From positions 1-64,000 of the forward strand of contig CAWCKS010000013.1 of the NCBI GenBank assembly GCA_963796195.1: a stretch of 64,000 nucleotides of DNA. The letters run 5' to 3'. Shown here in pieces: positions 60,552 to 64,000 of this stretch (positions are counted from its first letter, which is position 1; each line of letters starts with the position of its first letter). A model generated the notes under the pieces. That model did not search any database, had not been told where the DNA came from, and worked only from the letters and a program-made list of their open reading frames with translations. The position numbers were made by a program, and so were the translations under genes. This stretch comes from CAWCKS01 sp963796195 (lineage in GTDB: Bacteria > Pseudomonadota > Alphaproteobacteria > Rhizobiales > Xanthobacteraceae).

Positions 60552-61409
60552 TCAACGACGTTTCGTCAACCGTTTCCGGCCTTTAGCGCGCGCTTTGACG
60601 GCCTTTTTAGCAGTCTTTTTCGCCGCCCTCTTTGGCCCCTTGCCGGGAGCTTTGGCGGCCTTCTTGCCGGCCTTGGTCCGTTTCGCGACGGCCTTGGCTT
60701 TTTTGGCCGATTTGGCCGCCTTCTTCGCCTTCTTAGCTGCTGGCCTGGTCCTCACGGCGGACTTCGGTTCTTCACTCTTAGAGGCTGATTTTGCTGTCTT
60801 TTTCGGCTTGGCCGGGACGGGCGTGGCGGCGGTCGCGAGAATCCGGCCGATCTCGGCGGTGACCTCGTCGATGCTCTTCATGCCGTCCACGGTCGCCAGC
60901 ATCCGCCGGTCACCGTAGTAATGAACCAGCGGTTCCGTCTGGCCGCGGTAGACCTCAAGCCGCCTGGCCAACGCCTCGACGTTGTCGTCGGCCCGAATCG
61001 CCTCGCCCCGTTCCTTCATCTGCGCGATGCGATTCTCGACCCGCTGCAGCAAGATCGCTTCGTTGACGAGAAGCTGCACCACAGCATTGAGCTTCAGCTT
61101 CCTCTGCTTCAACAGCGCGTCGAGCGCTTCGGCCTGCGGCACCGTGCGTGGGAAGCCGTCGAGAATGAATCCGTTGGCGCAATCCGGCTGTTCGATGCGG
61201 TCGGCGATGATACCGACCACGACCTCGTCGGGCACCAGCGCGCCGCTCGCCATGATGTCCTTCGCCTTCAATCCGATCGGCGTCTCGGCCGCGATGGCCG
61301 CGCGCAGCATGTCGCCCGTTGACAGATGTGCGATGCGGTATTTCTCCACCAGGCGCGCGGCCTGGGTCCCCTTGCCCGCTCCCGGCGGTCCGAGAAGGAT
61401 CAGTCTCAT
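60552..61409 (-). CDS. adk: adenylate kinase with histone H1-like C-terminal tail
   Basis: A 285-residue protein. Residues 1-195 are a short-LID adenylate kinase: P-loop MRLILLGPPGAGKGTQ, AMP-binding HLSTGDMLRAAI and FILDGFPRTVPQAEAL, and the LID/ATP site GEAIRADDNVEALARRLEVY. Residues 198-285 are about half Lys and Arg with Ala, Pro and Thr (AAKKAKKAAKSAKKAKAVAK and similar), like histone H1 or AlgP tails. The kinase part interconverts ATP, AMP and ADP. The tail would bind nucleic acid or polyanions. It starts 6 bp after the second SecY gene, in the place where adk normally follows secY. Confidence 0.95.
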   Translation of the reverse strand: MRLILLGPPGAGKGTQAARLVEKYRIAHLSTGDMLRAAIAAETPIGLKAKDIMASGALVPDEVVVGIIADRIEQPDCANGFILDGFPRTVPQAEALDALLKQRKLKLNAVVQLLVNEAILLQRVENRIAQMKERGEAIRADDNVEALARRLEVYRGQTEPLVHYYGDRRMLATVDGMKSIDEVTAEIGRILATAATPVPAKPKKTAKSASKSEEPKSAVRTRPAAKKAKKAAKSAKKAKAVAKRTKAGKKAAKAPGKGPKRAAKKTAKKAVKARAKGRKRLTKRR

Positions 61410-61415
61410 GTGAGT

Positions 61416-62654
61416 TTAGCCCCCAGCTTGTTCTTTTGAAATCAGTCCGCGCACCTGAACGTCAAGATCGATCACGGTGCCGACTGCAATAAGCGCCGAC
61501 GCGCCGCCGAGAAAAAATGGCAATCGCATATACGCAACGAGCAGCTCTGGAATCAAATAGACCAAAGCCAAATACACAGCGCCATACCCGGTGGTGCGCG
61601 AGACCACGCGATCGATCAAATCGGCGGTGGCCTCGCCCGGCTCGACGCCGGCCACCGTGCCGCCATAGCGCTTCAGTTGCTCCGCACAATGATCGGGATC
61701 AACGACAGACGCGGTGTAGACGTAGGTCAGAATCACGATCACCACGGTGTTGAAGATCATGTGGCCGAGCTGGCCCATCTGCATCTGGCCGACCAACGTG
61801 CGCACCCATGGGGTCGCGGGGCCGACGAGGAAGGCGAGGAACGACAGCGGCAGATAGAAGAACCACGGCGCCACGATGGCCGGCAGGAATCCGGCATTGT
61901 TGACCTTGAACGGCAGCACACCGTCCTGTGCCTGCAGCGTGCGGTCGCCGACCTTGCGCTCGGCAAAACGCACCGGCAGCCGCAGCTGTGCGCGCTCGAC
62001 CGACGCGACCGCAAACACGAGCACGACGGCAAGGACGGCAAGGCTGAAGAACGCGCCGGTTGAAATGACTCCGAGATTGTCGAGCTCGTAGGCCATTGCC
62101 GTGCCACGCAGGGCTTCGCCGGCAACGCCAACAAACAGGATCATAGCAATGCCGTTGCCGAGCCCAAAGCGCGTGATCTGCTCGGCAAGCCAGGCCAGCA
62201 CCAGCGAGCCGGCCGCGAACGTCAACGTGGCCGTGAACACGAACAGCGGCCCAGGATTGGTGACGAGGCGGTCGATCTGGTTGAGCGCAATTGCGATGCC
62301 GACGGCCTGGATGGTGGCGAACAGGAGCGTGACGACCAGCGTCAACAGGACGATCCTGCGGCGGCCGGCCTCGCCGCGCCGCGACACGGCACGCAGGCCG
62401 GAGAACACGACGGATGCGACCTGGATCAGGACCGCGGCCGACAGATAAGGCACGAGCCCGAGCGCGAAGATCGAGAGCCGCGCGATAGCACCGCCGGAGG
62501 TCACGTTGGCAGTGGCAAGCGCGCTGCCCTGGTTCTGCGCGTAAACGGCGTCCCAGACCGTGATGTCGATGCCGGGGATTGGAATTTGCCCGCCGAGCCG
62601 GACAGCGAGCAACAGGCCAATCGTGACCGCGATGCGCCGCGCCAGCTCGTCCAT
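61416..62654 (-). CDS. second, divergent SecY-type translocase subunit
   Basis: A 412-residue SecY paralogue with about ten transmembrane helices. PGIDITVWDAVY, SIFALGLVPYLSAAVLIQV, EQITRFGLGNGIAMILF and VNNAGFLPAIVAPWF align with the canonical SecY beside it. Three differences stand out. It starts MDELARRIAVTIG, with an in-frame TAG six codons upstream, so it lacks the N-terminal helix. The cytosolic loop reads TVAGVEPGEATADL, with Glu338 where canonical SecY has Arg (GIRPGERTAEY; E. coli R357). It ends ISKEQAGG without the basic tail. It lies 70 bp behind secY and 6 bp before adk, in the same transcript. It probably forms an alternative channel with unknown clients. Confidence 0.93.
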   Translation of the reverse strand: MDELARRIAVTIGLLLAVRLGGQIPIPGIDITVWDAVYAQNQGSALATANVTSGGAIARLSIFALGLVPYLSAAVLIQVASVVFSGLRAVSRRGEAGRRRIVLLTLVVTLLFATIQAVGIAIALNQIDRLVTNPGPLFVFTATLTFAAGSLVLAWLAEQITRFGLGNGIAMILFVGVAGEALRGTAMAYELDNLGVISTGAFFSLAVLAVVLVFAVASVERAQLRLPVRFAERKVGDRTLQAQDGVLPFKVNNAGFLPAIVAPWFFYLPLSFLAFLVGPATPWVRTLVGQMQMGQLGHMIFNTVVIVILTYVYTASVVDPDHCAEQLKRYGGTVAGVEPGEATADLIDRVVSRTTGYGAVYLALVYLIPELLVAYMRLPFFLGGASALIAVGTVIDLDVQVRGLISKEQAGG

Positions 62655-62724
62655 TGTCAGCTCGTTCGGCTAGCTGGCGAGCGGCCCGGTCCCAAAACCC
62701 GCCCCCGGATTTTCTGAAAATGAA

Positions 62725-64000
62725 CTAGCGCCGGCGGCCGCGAAGTTTCGAGCGCTTGATCAGGCCCTCATACTGGTGTGCCAGCAGATAGCCCTGGACC
62801 TGCGCCACAGTATCCATGGTGACGCTCACCACAATCAAGAGCGAGGTGCCGCCGAAATAGAACGGCACCGCTGCGTAGGAGATCATGATCTCCGGGATAA
62901 GGCAGACGATCGCGAGATAGATCGCGCCGATCACCGTGATGCGCGACAGCACATAGTCGATGTATTCAGCGGTGCGCTCGCCGGGGCGGATGCCAGGGAT
63001 GAAGCCGCCATGCTTCTTCAGGTTGTCGGCGGTCTCGGTCGGGTTGAACACGATCGCTGTATAGAAGAACGCGAAGAACACGATCAGCGCGAGGTAGAGC
63101 ACGAGGAACAGCGGCCGGCCGTGGCCGAGCTGGGTCGTCAGCCACTGGAACCATTCCGGTCCGCGGCCCGCGTTGAAGTTCGCAACCGTGGTCGGCAGCA
63201 GCAACAGCGAGGAGGCAAAGATCGGCGGGATCACGCCCGACGTGTTGAGCTTGAGCGGCAGGTGCGAGGACTGGCCCTCGAACATCTTGTTGCCGACCTG
63301 ACGCTTCGGATACTGGATCAGCAGCCGGCGCTGCGCACGCTCCATGAACACGATGAAGCCGATCACCGCGATCACCATTATCAGCACGAGCAGAATGATT
63401 TCGGTCGACAGCGCGCCCTGACGGCCAAGTTCCAGGGTGCCAGCGATCGCCGATGGCAGCTCGGCCACGATGCCCGACAGGATGATCAGCGAGATGCCGT
63501 TACCGATGCCGCGCGAGGTGACCTGCTCGCCGAGCCACATCAGGAACACTGTTCCGCCGGTCAGCGTGATGACTGTCGAGAGGCGGAAGAAATAGCCGGG
63601 ATCGGACACGACGTTGCCGGCGCCCTCGAGGCCGACCGCGATTCCGTAGGCCTGGAACGCCGCGAGCACGACCGTGAGATAGCGGGTGTACTGGTTGAGC
63701 AGCTTGCGCCCCGCCTCGCCTTCCTTCTTCAAGGCTTCAAGCTGCGGCGAAACCGTGGTCAACAGCTGGATGATGATCGATGCCGAGATGTACGGCATGA
63801 TGTTCAAGGCAAAGATCGCCATGCGGTGGATACCGCCGCCGGCGAACATGTTGAACATGCCGAGGATGCCGCCGGCCTGCTTGGTGAACACCTGGTCCCA
63901 GATGTTGGGATCGATGCCGGGCAGCGGGATGTAGGTGCCGAGCCGATAGACCAGGAGCGCGCCGAGCGTGAACCAGATGCGCTTCTTGAGCTCGTCGGCC
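62725..64000 (-). CDS. secY: preprotein translocase subunit SecY, partial (5' end outside window)
   Basis: The frame is open to the right edge. It begins in the window with ADELKKRIWFTLGALLVYRL and YIPLPGIDPNIWDQVF, so only about 20 N-terminal residues are missing. The plug region is GGGIHRMAIFALNIMPYISA, the signal-sequence gate helices and EQVTSRGIGNGISLII are normal, and the SecA/ribosome loop has FIPGIRPGERTAEYIDYV with the conserved Arg. It ends in the basic tail LIKRSKLRGRRR. It forms the SecYEG channel and is the expected upstream neighbour of adk. Confidence 0.97.
   Translation of the reverse strand, partial: ADELKKRIWFTLGALLVYRLGTYIPLPGIDPNIWDQVFTKQAGGILGMFNMFAGGGIHRMAIFALNIMPYISASIIIQLLTTVSPQLEALKKEGEAGRKLLNQYTRYLTVVLAAFQAYGIAVGLEGAGNVVSDPGYFFRLSTVITLTGGTVFLMWLGEQVTSRGIGNGISLIILSGIVAELPSAIAGTLELGRQGALSTEIILLVLIMVIAVIGFIVFMERAQRRLLIQYPKRQVGNKMFEGQSSHLPLKLNTSGVIPPIFASSLLLLPTTVANFNAGRGPEWFQWLTTQLGHGRPLFLVLYLALIVFFAFFYTAIVFNPTETADNLKKHGGFIPGIRPGERTAEYIDYVLSRITVIGAIYLAIVCLIPEIMISYAAVPFYFGGTSLLIVVSVTMDTVAQVQGYLLAHQYEGLIKRSKLRGRRR

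Noticed and set aside
61416..62654. Second SecY as part of a Gram-positive-type accessory SecA2/SecY2 system
   Set aside because: No SecA2, Asp or glycosyltransferase genes are nearby; the gene lies in the ribosomal operon and is closest by motif to the neighbouring SecY.
1..64000. CRISPR arrays, rRNA or tRNA genes
   Set aside because: No regularly spaced direct repeats with unique spacers and no recognisable tRNA cloverleaf or rRNA sequence were seen by eye.

Overview
The window looks like chromosome of an alphaproteobacterium of the Bradyrhizobium/Rhodopseudomonas group (Nitrobacteraceae). It is GC-rich with strong GC bias at third positions. The order secY - adk - rpsM - rpsK - rpoA - rplQ, followed by an HtrA protease, RarA and an RluC-type synthase, fits that group, as do the small lineage-restricted proteins and the intergenic palindromes built around GGAAAACCGGT. 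This placement comes from family and gene-order knowledge, not from a database search.

Layout. (1) 1-2.5 kb: one end of an integrated element, with a large serine recombinase running off the left edge and a small partner gene. (2) 2.5-9.8 kb: mixed accessory genes (flavoprotein monooxygenase, two cupins, small proteins, an MFS_3 exporter, a NUDIX hydrolase). (3) 9.8-21.5 kb: an acyl-CoA catabolism block. On the minus strand are two acyl-CoA dehydrogenases, a hydratase-2 and an SDR (together a split MFE-2) and a DapA-like aldolase. A divergent ADP-forming acyl-CoA synthetase and a fused indolepyruvate ferredoxin oxidoreductase follow. (4) 21.5-46.3 kb: housekeeping and poorly known genes, including D-threonine aldolase-like, TRIC, HAD, DUF2254, GFA, an orphan 534-residue protein, a DUF4160/DUF2442 pair, PccB, a FliK-like/FlhB-tail pair, a guanylate/adenylate cyclase and ATP12. 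(5) 46.5-51.2 kb: a three-gene 2-oxoacid oxidoreductase operon (GltD-like flavoprotein with 4Fe-4S domain, KorA, KorB). (6) 52.2-57.8 kb: bluB, rluC-like, rarA, htrA, SDR. (7) 57.9-64 kb: the end of the spc/alpha ribosomal cluster.

The most unusual locus is in the ribosomal cluster. A second, divergent SecY lies between the canonical secY and adk. It lacks the N-terminal helix and the basic C-terminal tail. Where canonical SecY has the arginine needed for SecA-dependent initiation (E. coli R357), it has glutamate. The adk next to it ends in an 88-residue Lys/Ala-rich, histone H1-like tail.

A second general feature is about fourteen single-base frame breaks in otherwise well-conserved genes, many in short homopolymers. 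The simplest reading is residual sequencing or assembly error, so the broken genes listed here should not be taken as biological pseudogenes without checking.
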